This document shows positions 47,095 through 55,713 of a stretch of DNA of 64,000 nt, in pieces; within the stretch, counting starts at the first letter, position 1, and each line of letters opens with the position of its first letter. The stretch comes from Paucilactobacillus oligofermentans DSM 15707 = LMG 22743 (GTDB taxonomy: Bacteria; Bacillota; Bacilli; Lactobacillales; Lactobacillaceae), in the NCBI RefSeq assembly GCF_001434315.1, contig NZ_AZFE01000032.1, positions 561-64,560 on the forward strand, given 5' to 3'. The notes beneath the pieces are model-generated. The model saw only the letters and a program-made list of their open reading frames with translations. It searched no databases and was not told where the DNA came from. The translations under genes were made by a program, and so were the position numbers.

Positions 47095-47622
47095 ATGAAG
47101 AATAAACATGTTCCGGAATTTATCGTGATCGTTATTGTTTTGGTTGCGGGACTTGGGGTATTAACTTTTAACCAAGTTAGTTCACAACACTCAAAAGCTA
47201 ATAAGCAGACAGAATCAGTTAAAATACATAAAGTGAAAAAAGCAACGTTCACTGGGTCTTGGAGTGGGTACACTAAGTATTCTAAGGGTCAGCGAGTTAC
47301 TATCAAGGTTAAATTTATTGACTCAAAAAAATATAGCTTAATTGAAACGAATACGGTTAGCCAAGTTTGGCAGAGATCTTACACTGGAACTTATAAAATT
47401 AATGATGGGGTTGCTACATTGACACCATCAAATATTGAGGTTAGCACCTATGCTTCAGAAAGTGCATTAAAAGATAACGAAGTAACTAATTCTGAAAGTG
47501 TTGTAAAAAGTGATTTTTATCGACAATTTGGGAATGAACAAACAGGAAAAGTGAAAATTAAAAATAGTAATTTGATCATTCAACATGATCATGAAAAGAT
47601 TAAATTACATACTGTAAAGTAA
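47095..47622 (+). CDS. hypothetical extracytoplasmic protein
   Basis: A 175-residue protein with one N-terminal hydrophobic segment (about residues 8-26, FIVIVIVLVAGLGVLTF), so membrane-anchored or secreted, and a lysine-rich outer domain (about 45-175) with GSWSGYTK, YTGTYKINDGVATLTP and a terminal KLHTVK, suggesting a small beta-barrel-like fold. No family recognised. The frame opens at 47080, but a -10 at 47065-47070 would put transcription start next to that codon, so the ATG at 47095 is preferred. The first hexamer of a WalR-type array overlaps its stop codon. Confidence 0.72.
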   Translation: MKNKHVPEFIVIVIVLVAGLGVLTFNQVSSQHSKANKQTESVKIHKVKKATFTGSWSGYTKYSKGQRVTIKVKFIDSKKYSLIETNTVSQVWQRSYTGTYKINDGVATLTPSNIEVSTYASESALKDNEVTNSESVVKSDFYRQFGNEQTGKVKIKNSNLIIQHDHEKIKLHTVK

Positions 47623-47640
47623 CTGTAATTTTACTGTAAC
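47613..47640 (+). promoter_or_regulatory. triple WalR/YycF-type box
   Basis: Three direct TGTWAH hexamers: TGTAAA (47613-47618), TGTAAT (47624-47629) and TGTAAC (47635-47640), each pair separated by exactly 5 nt. This gives two perfect overlapping matches to the WalR consensus TGTWAH-N5-TGTWAH. It lies 241 bp before the LysM-NlpC/P60 gene. Confidence 0.7.
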
Positions 47641-47701
47641 AATGATAAGTATGAGTTCTGTTTGGATTGATTTAGCAGTAATCCTTGTACTACTGGCAAT
47701 A

Positions 47702-47742
47702 TGTAATATGCATGTAAACCGCTTGTATGTGTTTGCTATTAG
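47702..47742 (+). promoter_or_regulatory. second WalR-type box and possible promoter of the LysM-NlpC/P60 gene
   Basis: TGTAAT (47702-47707), 5 nt, TGTAAA (47713-47718). A possible extended -10, TG-C-TATTAG (-10 at 47737-47742), lies 18 nt after the box, whose second half would cover the -35 position, as expected for activation. Confidence 0.65.
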
Positions 47743-47880
47743 TTTTCAATATACAAATATCATGTTATTATTAAGACATTGATAAATTTACTAGTTCTTA
47801 AGAATTTATTATGAATTCGTATTTTGTTACTGGTAGTGGGAAATATAATTAGTTATTTAAATAAAGAGGAGTGTGGAAAC

Positions 47881-49053
47881 ATGCAAAGTACTAAGAAACA
47901 AAAACCAAAATATGTAAAAGGCGCTGTATTGGGTACAGTTGGGGCCTTAGGATTAATGGCACTAGGCACACAAACTGCAAATGCTGATACTATTACAGTT
48001 AAAGCTGGAGACACAATTTGGGATTTTGCCCAAAAGTACGGCGTATCTGTTTCTGATATTGAAGCAAGTAACTCTGGTATTAAGAAAGTCAATTCATCAA
48101 TTGATTTAATTTATGCAGGTCAAACTTTAAATATTGCTGCTGGTAGCACAACTGCTCCAGTTAGCACAGCTGCTGTGACAAGTACTGCAGTAGCTACAAG
48201 CTCTGAAAGCACAGATGGTAGCTATACAGTTAAGTCTGGCGATTCAATTTCTAACATTGCTGCTCAATATGGTATTAGTGCAGATGTACTAGTTGCTAAT
48301 AATAATATTGAGAACAGTAACTTGATTTACGTTGGCCAAGTTTTAAATGTTAGTGGAACTGCGGCGCCTGCTACAAGTAGTGCAGCAGTTGTTGAAAGCA
48401 GTGTACCAGTTGCTGAAAGTAGTGCACCTATTGCTGAATCTGCTACACCAGTAAGTTCAACGGTTGCTGAAAGCTCAGCGGCAGTAGAAAGTGATGTTAC
48501 TGTTGCAAGTAGTGCTGTTGATGATAGTAACGTTACTTCAGTTGCCACTAGTGATTCAGCTGCATCTGTAACTGAAGATACAACAACTGAAGTTACTTCT
48601 TCAGCTGATAATAATGATTACACTGCACCAGCAGTTGAAGTACCAGTAGATCAAACTGATTCTAATTCAAACAATGGTAATTCAGATTTACAATCTGGTT
48701 CAGTTGTCAGCTTAGCTGTTAAATTAGCTAGTGCTAACATTCCATATGTATGGGGTGGAAGCAGCTTAAACGGAATGGATTGTTCAGGATTAGTAGCATA
48801 TGTTTTCCAAAATGCTGAAGGAAAGTCATTATCACATTACACAGTTGCACTTGAATCAGAAGTTACTCAAAAATCTGTTTCAGAAGCACAACCCGGTGAT
48901 CTATTATTCTGGGGTAGTCATGGTTCAACTTATCATGTTGCTATCTATATTGGTAATAACCAATATGTGGCAGCTCCTACAGAAGGACAGAATGTTCAAA
49001 TTGAAACAATTAGCAGTTATTTCATGCCTAGTTTTGCAGGAACTGTTAACTAA
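47881..49053 (+). CDS. secreted LysM - NlpC/P60 cell-wall hydrolase
   Basis: A 390-residue secreted protein. A Sec signal peptide (cleavage after about A35, TANA-DT), two LysM domains (about 37-78 and 112-154) for glycan binding, and a Ser/Ala/Thr/Val-rich linker (about 155-275) precede the NlpC/P60 peptidase with catalytic C301 (NGMDCSGL) and H352 (TYHVAIYIG). It probably cuts the stem peptide (gamma-D-Glu-diamino acid endopeptidase). GAGGAGTG precedes the ATG at 47881. Two WalR-type boxes upstream suggest WalRK control, as for lytE, cwlO and yocH in Bacillus. Confidence 0.94.
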   Translation: MQSTKKQKPKYVKGAVLGTVGALGLMALGTQTANADTITVKAGDTIWDFAQKYGVSVSDIEASNSGIKKVNSSIDLIYAGQTLNIAAGSTTAPVSTAAVTSTAVATSSESTDGSYTVKSGDSISNIAAQYGISADVLVANNNIENSNLIYVGQVLNVSGTAAPATSSAAVVESSVPVAESSAPIAESATPVSSTVAESSAAVESDVTVASSAVDDSNVTSVATSDSAASVTEDTTTEVTSSADNNDYTAPAVEVPVDQTDSNSNNGNSDLQSGSVVSLAVKLASANIPYVWGGSSLNGMDCSGLVAYVFQNAEGKSLSHYTVALESEVTQKSVSEAQPGDLLFWGSHGSTYHVAIYIGNNQYVAAPTEGQNVQIETISSYFMPSFAGTVN

Positions 49054-49071
49054 TTAAATAATAAAACTGTT

Positions 49072-49102
49072 AAAGTCATCTTCTCTGGAGATGGCTTTTT
49101 TT
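49072..49102 (+). terminator. terminator after the LysM-NlpC/P60 gene
   Basis: AAAGTCATCTTC pairs with GGAGATGGCTTT around TCT, with a T-run. A WalR-type box begins 2 nt later. Confidence 0.82.
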
Positions 49103-49103
49103 A

Positions 49104-49120
49104 TGTAACTAAACTGTAAC
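49104..49120 (+). promoter_or_regulatory. WalR/YycF-type box upstream of the 69-residue gene
   Basis: TGTAAC (49104-49109), TAAAC, TGTAAC (49115-49120): a perfect TGTWAH-N5-TGTWAH direct repeat, 10 nt upstream of the -35. Confidence 0.7.
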
Positions 49121-49130
49121 GATAAAACTA

Positions 49131-49159
49131 TTAACATTTCGTTAAATTGGTGATATAGT
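49131..49159 (+). promoter_or_regulatory. promoter of the 69-residue gene
   Basis: A -35 TTAACA (49131-49136), a 17-nt spacer ending in TGA, and a -10 TATAGT (49154-49159): a good vegetative promoter with an extended -10. Confidence 0.75.
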
Positions 49160-49216
49160 CAGTGTTGCAAATTTGAATTTGCTTTTGATACTTTAGTACG
49201 CGAGGGAGTGTTTAGA

Positions 49217-49426
49217 GTGGGTAACAGATTTGAGATTCAGAGAGAATTAGCTGACGCTCAAAACCAATTAGATAATCTTTGTCATAAAGAGTCTGACAGT
49301 TGTAAAATTAAATCAATTGGTACTGTAACAATAGAACCTAAATATGGAAAAGATATGAATGAACTTAGAAGTAAGTGCAGTGAATTAAGTATGATTTTAG
49401 AAGCAATGGATGCATCTGAAGATTAA
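49217..49426 (+). CDS. unknown 69-residue protein, possible WalR target
   Basis: A small, hydrophilic, mostly helical protein (GNRFEIQRELADAQNQLDNL..., MNELRSKCSELSMILEAM) with three Cys (LC-x7-C, and KC), no signal peptide or membrane segment. No family recognised. The start is GTG at 49217 with GAGGGAG 9 nt upstream; a GTG at 49208 lies within that site. It has its own promoter, a perfect WalR-type box and a strong terminator, which argues that it is a real, regulated gene. Confidence 0.75.
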   Translation: MGNRFEIQRELADAQNQLDNLCHKESDSCKIKSIGTVTIEPKYGKDMNELRSKCSELSMILEAMDASED

Positions 49427-49454
49427 CGAGATTATACACGACAATAAGCTCATA

Positions 49455-49493
49455 AAAAAACATCAAACTTGAATTTTAAGTTTGATGTTTTTT
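49455..49493. terminator. bidirectional terminator
   Basis: AAAAAACATCAAACTT pairs with AAGTTTGATGTTTTTT around a 7-nt loop, between the 69-residue gene and the lipid kinase. Confidence 0.92.
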
Positions 49494-50439
49494 ATATGTT
49501 GGCTTTAATCCAAAAAGGATATTTAACGGTATTCATTTCAAGATCAAAGAATCTACTACCCATTTCTTCGCCATCTGATTGACCAAATTCTAGGGTCGTA
49601 GTTGTTAGCCTGATTGAGCTAGATTTATAATGGTGTACCCAATGAGAGTTTAAATGTTTACCTGAAGGAATAAAAAGTGCAATCCAAAGTAAAATTAGCC
49701 AATTGTGACGCTCTATAACAATTAATTCGAGATTAGGGTCATGGACAGTCGCATTTGGTAAAATTGGAACGCCACCGCCAAAATAGGGATGATTTGAAGT
49801 GGTTACAAGGAATGCATCTTGGTAAATATCATGTTGTGATTTGTTATGAACCATTAGTTGAAATGAATCTTGGCTAAATAAGACGCTAAGAATTGAAAAA
49901 ATATATGATAATGATCCTAAGTGAAGTTTATTTAAAGTTTTTTTAGAATTAGCAGAATTAGCACGACTAACAATTGCTGCATCAAATCCAACCCCAATGT
50001 TGTTAACAAAGAAGCCTTTTTCATGATGCATTGACTCTTCATAATAGCCAACATTTATTTCCGTAGATTCGGTTAATTCTAAAATATCATTAAGTGCCGT
50101 TAATGGATCGGTAGACATTTTTAATGCTGTTGCAAAATCGTTACCAGATCCTGAAGGAACATACCCAACGGGAACTTCGTAGGGAAGTGTACGCCGATTT
50201 TTTAATAATCCATTCACAACTTCGTGTAAAGTACCATCCCCCCCAATGACAACAATGACGGTATCTAAAGTAGCTTTTGATGCACTTTGAAAAGCAAGCT
50301 TTTCTGCATGGCCACTATATTTGGAAACTTTTAGTTCATAATTTATTTTACGTCGATTTAACTCTGCCTCTACGATGCGCCATGAATGTTGGGCATGGCC
50401 ACTTCCAGCCTCGTTATTTAATATGATGCTTAGAAACAT
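49492..50439 (-). CDS. diacylglycerol kinase-family lipid kinase (DgkB/YegS-like)
   Basis: A 315-residue soluble lipid kinase of the DAGK catalytic family, probably recycling diacylglycerol released by teichoic-acid synthesis to phosphatidate. The N-terminus is IILNNEAGSGHA (typical PxSG/NPxAG-like), then VIGGDGTLHEVVNGL (about residues 63-77) and VPSGSGNDFA. DgkB versus another YegS member cannot be settled. The frame extends to 50517, but GGGGGAA 6-7 nt before the ATG at 50439 fixes the start. rpoY lies upstream on the same strand, with a terminator between. Confidence 0.9.
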   Translation of the reverse strand: MFLSIILNNEAGSGHAQHSWRIVEAELNRRKINYELKVSKYSGHAEKLAFQSASKATLDTVIVVIGGDGTLHEVVNGLLKNRRTLPYEVPVGYVPSGSGNDFATALKMSTDPLTALNDILELTESTEINVGYYEESMHHEKGFFVNNIGVGFDAAIVSRANSANSKKTLNKLHLGSLSYIFSILSVLFSQDSFQLMVHNKSQHDIYQDAFLVTTSNHPYFGGGVPILPNATVHDPNLELIVIERHNWLILLWIALFIPSGKHLNSHWVHHYKSSSIRLTTTTLEFGQSDGEEMGSRFFDLEMNTVKYPFWIKANI

Positions 50440-50477
50440 CAGTGTTTCCCCCGTTAAATATAATAGGAATAATTGAA

Positions 50478-50508
50478 TAAAAAAACGTCCAGGAATTATG
50501 CCTGGACG
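50478..50508 (-). terminator. terminator of rpoY
   Basis: CGTCCAGG pairs with CCTGGACG around AATTATG, followed by a T-run on the minus strand. Confidence 0.88.
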
Positions 50509-50529
50509 GTAAATCAAATCTCAAGTTAA

Positions 50530-50742
50530 TTAAAATGTTGTCATTTTGAAGTTTGGATTTTCTTGTTCGTATTCTAGGGCTTTGTCCGAAAGTTGTTCAA
50601 TGAATTCGATATTATGTTCTGTATTTTTTTCTACAAGCACACGTGCTGCTGGTAATGAATCAGCTTCAACGTATAATGAAAGAGTATCTTCACGCTTTGG
50701 GTTACGAACTTTTGTTTCTTGATAGTATATTTTAAAAATCAT
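50530..50742 (-). CDS. rpoY: RNA polymerase epsilon subunit RpoY
   Basis: A 70-residue small accessory subunit of Firmicute RNA polymerase (DUF1447), similar in fold to phage Gp2. The family pattern is complete: MIFKIYYQETKVRNPKRE... and ending YEQENPNFKMTTF. AAGGAG lies upstream of the ATG. In Bacillus it is upstream of rnjA; here it is followed by its own terminator and a lipid kinase. Confidence 0.95.
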   Translation of the reverse strand: MIFKIYYQETKVRNPKREDTLSLYVEADSLPAARVLVEKNTEHNIEFIEQLSDKALEYEQENPNFKMTTF

Positions 50743-50898
50743 TATTAAAAACTCCTTGTAATTTAAAATCGGTGTAAATCATATCTAATTTTAGCACATA
50801 ATAAGTAGTAATGCTAACTGACTTAAGCAAATATATATTGATATTATTTTCTGAGTTAAAGATAAAATGTTATTCTTATGATAGAAAGAGGTGATATT

Positions 50899-51369
50899 GT
50901 GATTATTAGTGTTTTTGTTGCAATTATAGTTACAGTCTTAGTTTATCTAGTAATACGTCGCATGATTTCTAAACGAGCTATTTTGATAATCACAAATGAT
51001 GCTCAAAAAACAACTGATGAAGCAATGAATGAAGTCTTACCGGATTTATTTCAGCATGATGATATCGAAACACCACATAAGCCAGTCCGGTCCGAAACAG
51101 TTGTAGACATGTGGGGTGTTGGAGTTATGGCTTTTGAATATAGCTTTGTCGTAAAATCCAATAAGATTAATATGGATAAAATTAGATGGCAACTAAATTC
51201 TCAATTAAATAAGTATGCAGAAGAAAATGAAATTCAATCATTTGAGAATGTACCAAGAATTTTTATCGTAACTGACTTATGGATATATCTTGATGAATTG
51301 CACATTGATGTTGCGTATGTGGTTAATGAATCAACTGCTGAATATGTTAAAGATCTCGCTAAATTATAG
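50899..51369 (+). CDS. hypothetical membrane-anchored protein
   Basis: A 156-residue protein with one N-terminal transmembrane helix (about 2-20, IISVFVAIIVTVLVYLVI) followed by RRMISKR (positive-inside), and a soluble domain (about 30-156). No family recognised. An ATG at 50878 opens the frame, but AAAGAGGTGAT is 5-6 nt before the GTG at 50899, which is preferred. It stands alone, divergent from rpoY and converging on def. Confidence 0.75.
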   Translation: MIISVFVAIIVTVLVYLVIRRMISKRAILIITNDAQKTTDEAMNEVLPDLFQHDDIETPHKPVRSETVVDMWGVGVMAFEYSFVVKSNKINMDKIRWQLNSQLNKYAEENEIQSFENVPRIFIVTDLWIYLDELHIDVAYVVNESTAEYVKDLAKL

Positions 51370-51375
51370 GTAAAA

Positions 51376-51411
51376 AAATAACGACTGAGCAATTATGCTT
51401 GGTCGTTATTT
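51376..51411. terminator. bidirectional terminator
   Basis: AAATAACGACTGAGC pairs with GCTTGGTCGTTATTT (two wobble pairs) around AATTAT, between the membrane protein gene and def. Confidence 0.9.
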
Positions 51412-51414
51412 CTA

Positions 51415-51978
51415 TTATCCGAATAAAATAGTATCTTCTGGAGCTTCAAAAGGCTGGTCTTTGTTGATGTGATCATAAAATAAAGTTCCGTGTAAATGAT
51501 CAATTTCATGTTGGCACACAATCGCAGGATAATGCTTAAGACGAATTGTATGAGTTTCGCCACTTATGTCTTGATAACGAAGGGTTATTCGATCGTGTCG
51601 TGGAACATATCCAGGGACATCATCATCAACTGATAAACAACCTTCTCCTTCTGACAAAGCACCATATTGGACAGATTCGCTAATAATGACGGGATTGATA
51701 ATAACATCTTTGAATTCGGGATCATCATCATCTGCTTCAGCAGCAGGGACTAGTACAGCTGCCATTTGTTTAGAAACTCCAACTTGTGGTGCAGCCAAAC
51801 CAACTCCAGCACGTAGGCCATACTTTTTACATAATTCAGGGTCTTGGCTAACTTCAAGGTAGTTCATCATATCTTCAGCTAGCTTTTGATCTTCATTAGA
51901 GAGCGGGAAGATAACGTCATCTGCGTGGCGACGTAGAACCGGGTTTCCATCTCTAGTAATATCTTTCATTAAAAACAA
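51415..51978 (-). CDS. def: peptide deformylase
   Basis: A 187-residue metalloprotease that removes the formyl group from nascent proteins. The three motifs are clear: [16 protein letters not shown] (metal Cys) and QHEIDHLHG (metal His pair and catalytic Glu). An insertion between motifs 1 and 2 fits the type II enzymes of Gram-positives. An upstream in-frame ATG at 51993 carries the GGAG site itself, so the TTG at 51978, 9 nt after GGAG, is preferred; this gives the N-terminus [11 protein letters not shown] and the usual length. Confidence 0.94.
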   Translation of the reverse strand: MFLMKDITRDGNPVLRRHADDVIFPLSNEDQKLAEDMMNYLEVSQDPELCKKYGLRAGVGLAAPQVGVSKQMAAVLVPAAEADDDDPEFKDVIINPVIISESVQYGALSEGEGCLSVDDDVPGYVPRHDRITLRYQDISGETHTIRLKHYPAIVCQHEIDHLHGTLFYDHINKDQPFEAPEDTILFG

Positions 51979-52128
51979 AATATTCAGCTCCATTCAAAAT
52001 TTTCAATAATTATATTTTATCATATTTTAAATCACATTAGCAGAAAGGATATTTTTAAAAGCGTATGTGAATTGTTGAACTATCTTATTTGTTGATTTGA
52101 CAACAAAACAATAATAAATATGTGTCAT

Positions 52129-52146
52129 TTGTGAACTATTTTACTG
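52129..52146 (+). promoter_or_regulatory. possible degenerate Rex box upstream of pdhA
   Basis: TTGTGAACTATTTTACTG: the left half matches TTGTGAA of the Rex consensus exactly, the right half only 4 of 7. It is 54 nt upstream of the -35. The 51979-52302 gap also holds a TTGTTG-N6-CAACAA inverted repeat near 52089-52106, the promoter and the cre site; no ORF. Confidence 0.25.
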
Positions 52147-52199
52147 TTCGGTAGTCAATACTTTCAATACGGATAATAGATAATTGACCATGACAACCC

Positions 52200-52227
52200 T
52201 TGCAATTAGAATAGTCCGGTGTATACT
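52200..52227 (+). promoter_or_regulatory. promoter of the pdh operon
   Basis: A -35 TTGCAA (52200-52205), a 16-nt spacer and a -10 TATACT (52222-52227), about 75 nt before pdhA. Confidence 0.7.
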
Positions 52228-52242
52228 GAGAGACGTAGACAA

Positions 52243-52256
52243 ATAAAGCGCTTACA
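52243..52256 (-). promoter_or_regulatory. cre (CcpA) site in the pdh leader
   Basis: On the minus strand it reads TGTAAGCGCTTTAT, 13 of 14 matches to the cre consensus TGWAARCGYTWNCW. It lies about 10-20 nt after the predicted transcription start, a roadblock position for CcpA. Confidence 0.6.
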
Positions 52257-52302
52257 TTTCGATGGGATATGTAACGTTAATATAGAAAGGAACGTGTTAA
52301 GT

Positions 52303-53409
52303 ATGGCTAAGGATAGTAAGAAAGTCGTTGACTTTGCAGCAATTAAGGCTGATTTGGGCAAGGACTTTAAACCAGTTCAAATTTTAGATAATGATGCAAA
52401 GGTTGTTAATAAGGAATTGATGGCAACATTTTCGGATGAGCAACTTGTAGATTTCATGAAGAAACTTGTTTGGGAACGAGCATTACATGAACAAACGATG
52501 AATTTCTCGCGTCAAGGTCGCTTAGGTTTCTATGCTCCAACTCTTGGGGAAGAAGCTAGTGAAATGGGGACTGTTTCTGCATTTAAAGAAAATGATTTCC
52601 TATTACCAGCATATCGTGATCTTCCACAATTGATTCAACACGGAGCAACTGTCGCAGAAGGTTATCTATGGTCAAGAGGTCATGTTTTAGGTAATCAATT
52701 TAAAGCACGTGCAATCATGCCACAAATTATCATTGGTGCTCAAATGGTTGAAACTGCCGGAGTTGCATTAGGACTCAAGAAAAACGGTGAGGATGCTGTT
52801 GCATTTAGTTATACCGGTGATGGTGGTACTTCTCAAGGTGATACCTATGAAGGTATGAACTTTGCTGGAGCATATGAAGCACCTGCAGTCTTTATTATTC
52901 AAAATAATGGTTATGCAATTTCTGTTCCACGTCCAAAGCAAACTGCTGCTGTAACGTTGGCACAAAAAGCAGTTGCTGCTGGTATTCCAAGTGTGCAAGT
53001 TGATGGGATGGATATCTTAGCTTGTTACGCCGTTGCTAAGGAAGCACGTGACTTTGCTGCTGCCGGTAATGGGCCAGTTATGATTGAAACTTTAACATAT
53101 CGTTTTGGTGCTCATAGTAGTGCTGGAGATGATCCTAGTCGTTATCGGACAAAGGAAGAAGAACAACCTTGGTTTGAAAATGATCCACTAATTAGAATGC
53201 GTAAATATTTAACTGACAAAGGTCAATGGTCACAAGAAACAGAAGATGCATATGTTGAAGAATGTAAGAATTCATTTAAGGATGCATTGAAAGATGCTGA
53301 TGCAGTAGCACCTGAAAAGGTTACTGATATGCTTAAAAATACATTCGAAGTACCTACACCTGATATCGCTAAACAAATCGCCGAATTTGAAGAAAAGGAG
53401 TCGAAGTAA
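52303..53409 (+). CDS. pdhA: pyruvate dehydrogenase E1 alpha subunit
   Basis: A 368-residue ThDP-dependent E1 alpha subunit that, with PdhB, decarboxylates pyruvate. The ThDP motif runs from [13 protein letters not shown] (about residues 172-184) to QNNGYAIS. The segment [15 protein letters not shown] corresponds to the phospho-loop region. AGAAAGG lies before the ATG at 52303; the frame runs further upstream over the promoter and cre and is ignored there. First gene of pdhABCD. Confidence 0.96.
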   Translation: MAKDSKKVVDFAAIKADLGKDFKPVQILDNDAKVVNKELMATFSDEQLVDFMKKLVWERALHEQTMNFSRQGRLGFYAPTLGEEASEMGTVSAFKENDFLLPAYRDLPQLIQHGATVAEGYLWSRGHVLGNQFKARAIMPQIIIGAQMVETAGVALGLKKNGEDAVAFSYTGDGGTSQGDTYEGMNFAGAYEAPAVFIIQNNGYAISVPRPKQTAAVTLAQKAVAAGIPSVQVDGMDILACYAVAKEARDFAAAGNGPVMIETLTYRFGAHSSAGDDPSRYRTKEEEQPWFENDPLIRMRKYLTDKGQWSQETEDAYVEECKNSFKDALKDADAVAPEKVTDMLKNTFEVPTPDIAKQIAEFEEKESK

Positions 53410-53411
53410 TC

Positions 53412-54389
53412 ATGGCTAAAAAATCGTATATTCAAGCAATTACTGATGGGTTAGATATTCTACTAGATGAAGATCCAAAGACTTTGATTTTTGGGGAAGA
53501 TGTTGGTAAAAACGGTGGGGTATTTAGAACAACCCAAGGACTACAAGAAAAATATGGTGAAGATCGTGTCTTTGATACTCCACTAGCTGAATCAGGAATT
53601 TTGGGCTTAGCAGTTGGTCTTGGACTAACTGGATGGCGTCCAATTCCAGAAATTCAGTTTATGGGATTCACATTTGAAGCAATTGATTCGATTGCAGGAC
53701 AAATGGCACGGATGCGTTTCCGCTTTGGAGGACAAAAAAATTCACCAGTTACAATCAGAACTCCATTTGGTGGTGGAACTCACACTGCCGAAATGCATGC
53801 TGATAATCTAGAAAACTTCTTCACTGGTGTACCGGGATTACGTGTAGTTACTGCAAGTAATCCATATGATGCCAAAGGTTTGATTATTTCAGCTGTTGAA
53901 AATAATGATCCAGTGTTATTTATGGAAAACTTGAAGCTATATCGTTCAATGAAAGACGATATTCCTGATGAAAAATATACTGTTCCGTTAGATACTGCTA
54001 AGGTCGTTCGTGAAGGTACTGATGTAACGATTGTTGCTTATAGTGCTGAAGTTAACGAATCATTGACTGTTGCTGAAAAATTAGCTAAAGAAAATATTTC
54101 TGCTGAAGTTATTGACTTACGTTCATTATCACCAATTGATACAGACACAATTTTTGCATCAGTTGAGAAGACTCATAAAGTTGTTGTTGTTCAAGAAGCA
54201 CAAAAAATGGCTGGAGTTGGTGCAGTTGTTGCATCAGAAATTTCTGAACATGCCATTATGTCATTGGACGCTCCAATCGCTAGAGTTGCTGCACCAAATA
54301 GTGTTTATCCATTTGCTCAAGCTGAAAATGTTTGGATTCCAAATGCAGATGATATTGAAGTGAAGGTTCGTGAGACTTTAAGCTACTAA
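53412..54389 (+). CDS. pdhB: pyruvate dehydrogenase E1 beta subunit
   Basis: A 325-residue transketolase-like E1 beta subunit ([40 protein letters not shown]). The C-terminal domain covers about 200-325. It begins 2 bp after pdhA, with AAGGAG in the end of pdhA. Confidence 0.97.
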   Translation: MAKKSYIQAITDGLDILLDEDPKTLIFGEDVGKNGGVFRTTQGLQEKYGEDRVFDTPLAESGILGLAVGLGLTGWRPIPEIQFMGFTFEAIDSIAGQMARMRFRFGGQKNSPVTIRTPFGGGTHTAEMHADNLENFFTGVPGLRVVTASNPYDAKGLIISAVENNDPVLFMENLKLYRSMKDDIPDEKYTVPLDTAKVVREGTDVTIVAYSAEVNESLTVAEKLAKENISAEVIDLRSLSPIDTDTIFASVEKTHKVVVVQEAQKMAGVGAVVASEISEHAIMSLDAPIARVAAPNSVYPFAQAENVWIPNADDIEVKVRETLSY

Positions 54390-54425
54390 AATTACCAAAA
54401 TAATTTCAGAAGGGATGAATACAAT

Positions 54426-55706
54426 ATGGCTTTTAAATTTACACTCCCAGAGCTTGGTGAAGGAATGGCTGAAGGTGAAGTTGCTTCATGGCTCGTTAAA
54501 GAAGGAGATACAGTCAAAGAAGACGATACAATCGTTGAAATTCAAAATGATAAGTCTGTTTCGGAGTTACCTACTCCAGTTTCAGGAACTGTTAAAAAGA
54601 TTGTGGCGCAAGAAGGAGATACCGTTGAAATTGGAGATACATTAGTCGAAATTGATGATGGTTCACCTGATACAGGTGATGATAGTGCTCCAGCTGCAGC
54701 AAAAGAAGAAGCACCGGTAGCTGAAACTCCAGCTACCGAAGCTCCAGCTGCAACCGTAGCTGCATTATCCGAACCAAATAAGTTAGTTTTGGCAATGCCT
54801 TCAGTACGTCAATTTGCTCGCGATAAGGGTATTGATATTAGCACAGTTGCTCCAAGTGGTAATCATGGACAAGTGGTTAAAGCAGATATTGAAAATTACG
54901 GTGGTGCAGCTTCTGCTCCAGTTGCAACGAGTGCTACTCCAACAGCAGCACCTGCTAAGGCAGCTACACAAGAAGTTAAACCTTATAAGTCTGATAATGG
55001 TGAAGCAGAAACTCGTGAACCTATGAGTCCAATGCGTAAAATCATTGCCAAATCAATGCGTACTTCAAAAGATATTTCACCACATGTAACTTCATTTGAT
55101 GATGTTGAAGTGTCTGCATTAATGGCAAATCGTAAGAAATATAAGGTAGCCGCAGCAGATCAAGATATTCATTTGACATTCTTGCCATATGTTGTGAAAG
55201 CTTTAGTTGCAACGATTAAAAAGTATCCAGAATTGAACGCTTCAATTGATGATGCATCACAAGAAGTTGTTTATAAACATTATTACAATATTGGTATTGC
55301 AACTAACACAGATTCAGGCTTATATGTACCAAACATTAAAGACGCTGATTCAAAAGGAATGTTCGCAATTGCCAAAGAAATTAGTGAAAATAGCGAAGCC
55401 GCTTATGCTGGTAAATTATCTGCTAAAGCAATGAGTGGTGGCTCAATTACCATTAGTAATGTTGGATCAATTGGTGGTGGATGGTTTACACCAGTAATCA
55501 ATCAACCTGAAGTTGCGATTTTAGGTGTTGGTAAAATTGCTAAAGAACCATATGTTAATGATGATGGTGAAATTGTAGTTGGCAATATGTTGAAATTGTC
55601 ATTAAGCTATGATCATCGTTTGATTGATGGTGCATTAGCACAAAATGCATTAAATTACATGAAACAATTATTGCATGATCCTGCAATGATGTTGATGGAA
55701 GGATGA
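54426..55706 (+). CDS. pdhC: pyruvate dehydrogenase E2, dihydrolipoamide acetyltransferase
   Basis: A 426-residue E2 core. A single lipoyl domain (about 1-78) with lipoyl-lysine K43 in QNDKSV, an Ala/Pro-rich hinge, a peripheral E1/E3-binding domain (about 119-156, MPSVRQFARDKGIDISTVAPSG), a second hinge, then the catalytic domain (about 195-426) with DHRLIDG near the C-terminus. GAAGGGATG before the ATG. Some relatives have two lipoyl domains; here there is one. Confidence 0.96.
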   Translation: MAFKFTLPELGEGMAEGEVASWLVKEGDTVKEDDTIVEIQNDKSVSELPTPVSGTVKKIVAQEGDTVEIGDTLVEIDDGSPDTGDDSAPAAAKEEAPVAETPATEAPAATVAALSEPNKLVLAMPSVRQFARDKGIDISTVAPSGNHGQVVKADIENYGGAASAPVATSATPTAAPAKAATQEVKPYKSDNGEAETREPMSPMRKIIAKSMRTSKDISPHVTSFDDVEVSALMANRKKYKVAAADQDIHLTFLPYVVKALVATIKKYPELNASIDDASQEVVYKHYYNIGIATNTDSGLYVPNIKDADSKGMFAIAKEISENSEAAYAGKLSAKAMSGGSITISNVGSIGGGWFTPVINQPEVAILGVGKIAKEPYVNDDGEIVVGNMLKLSLSYDHRLIDGALAQNALNYMKQLLHDPAMMLMEG

Positions 55707-55713
55707 TTTTCAA

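Noticed and set aside
47824-47880. Upstream extension of the LysM-NlpC/P60 frame
   Set aside because: It would put residues before the signal peptide; GAGGAGTG and the ATG at 47881 give a normal Sec signal.
52219-52302. Upstream extension of pdhA
   Set aside because: It contains the -10 element and the cre site; the ATG at 52303 has AGAAAGG before it.
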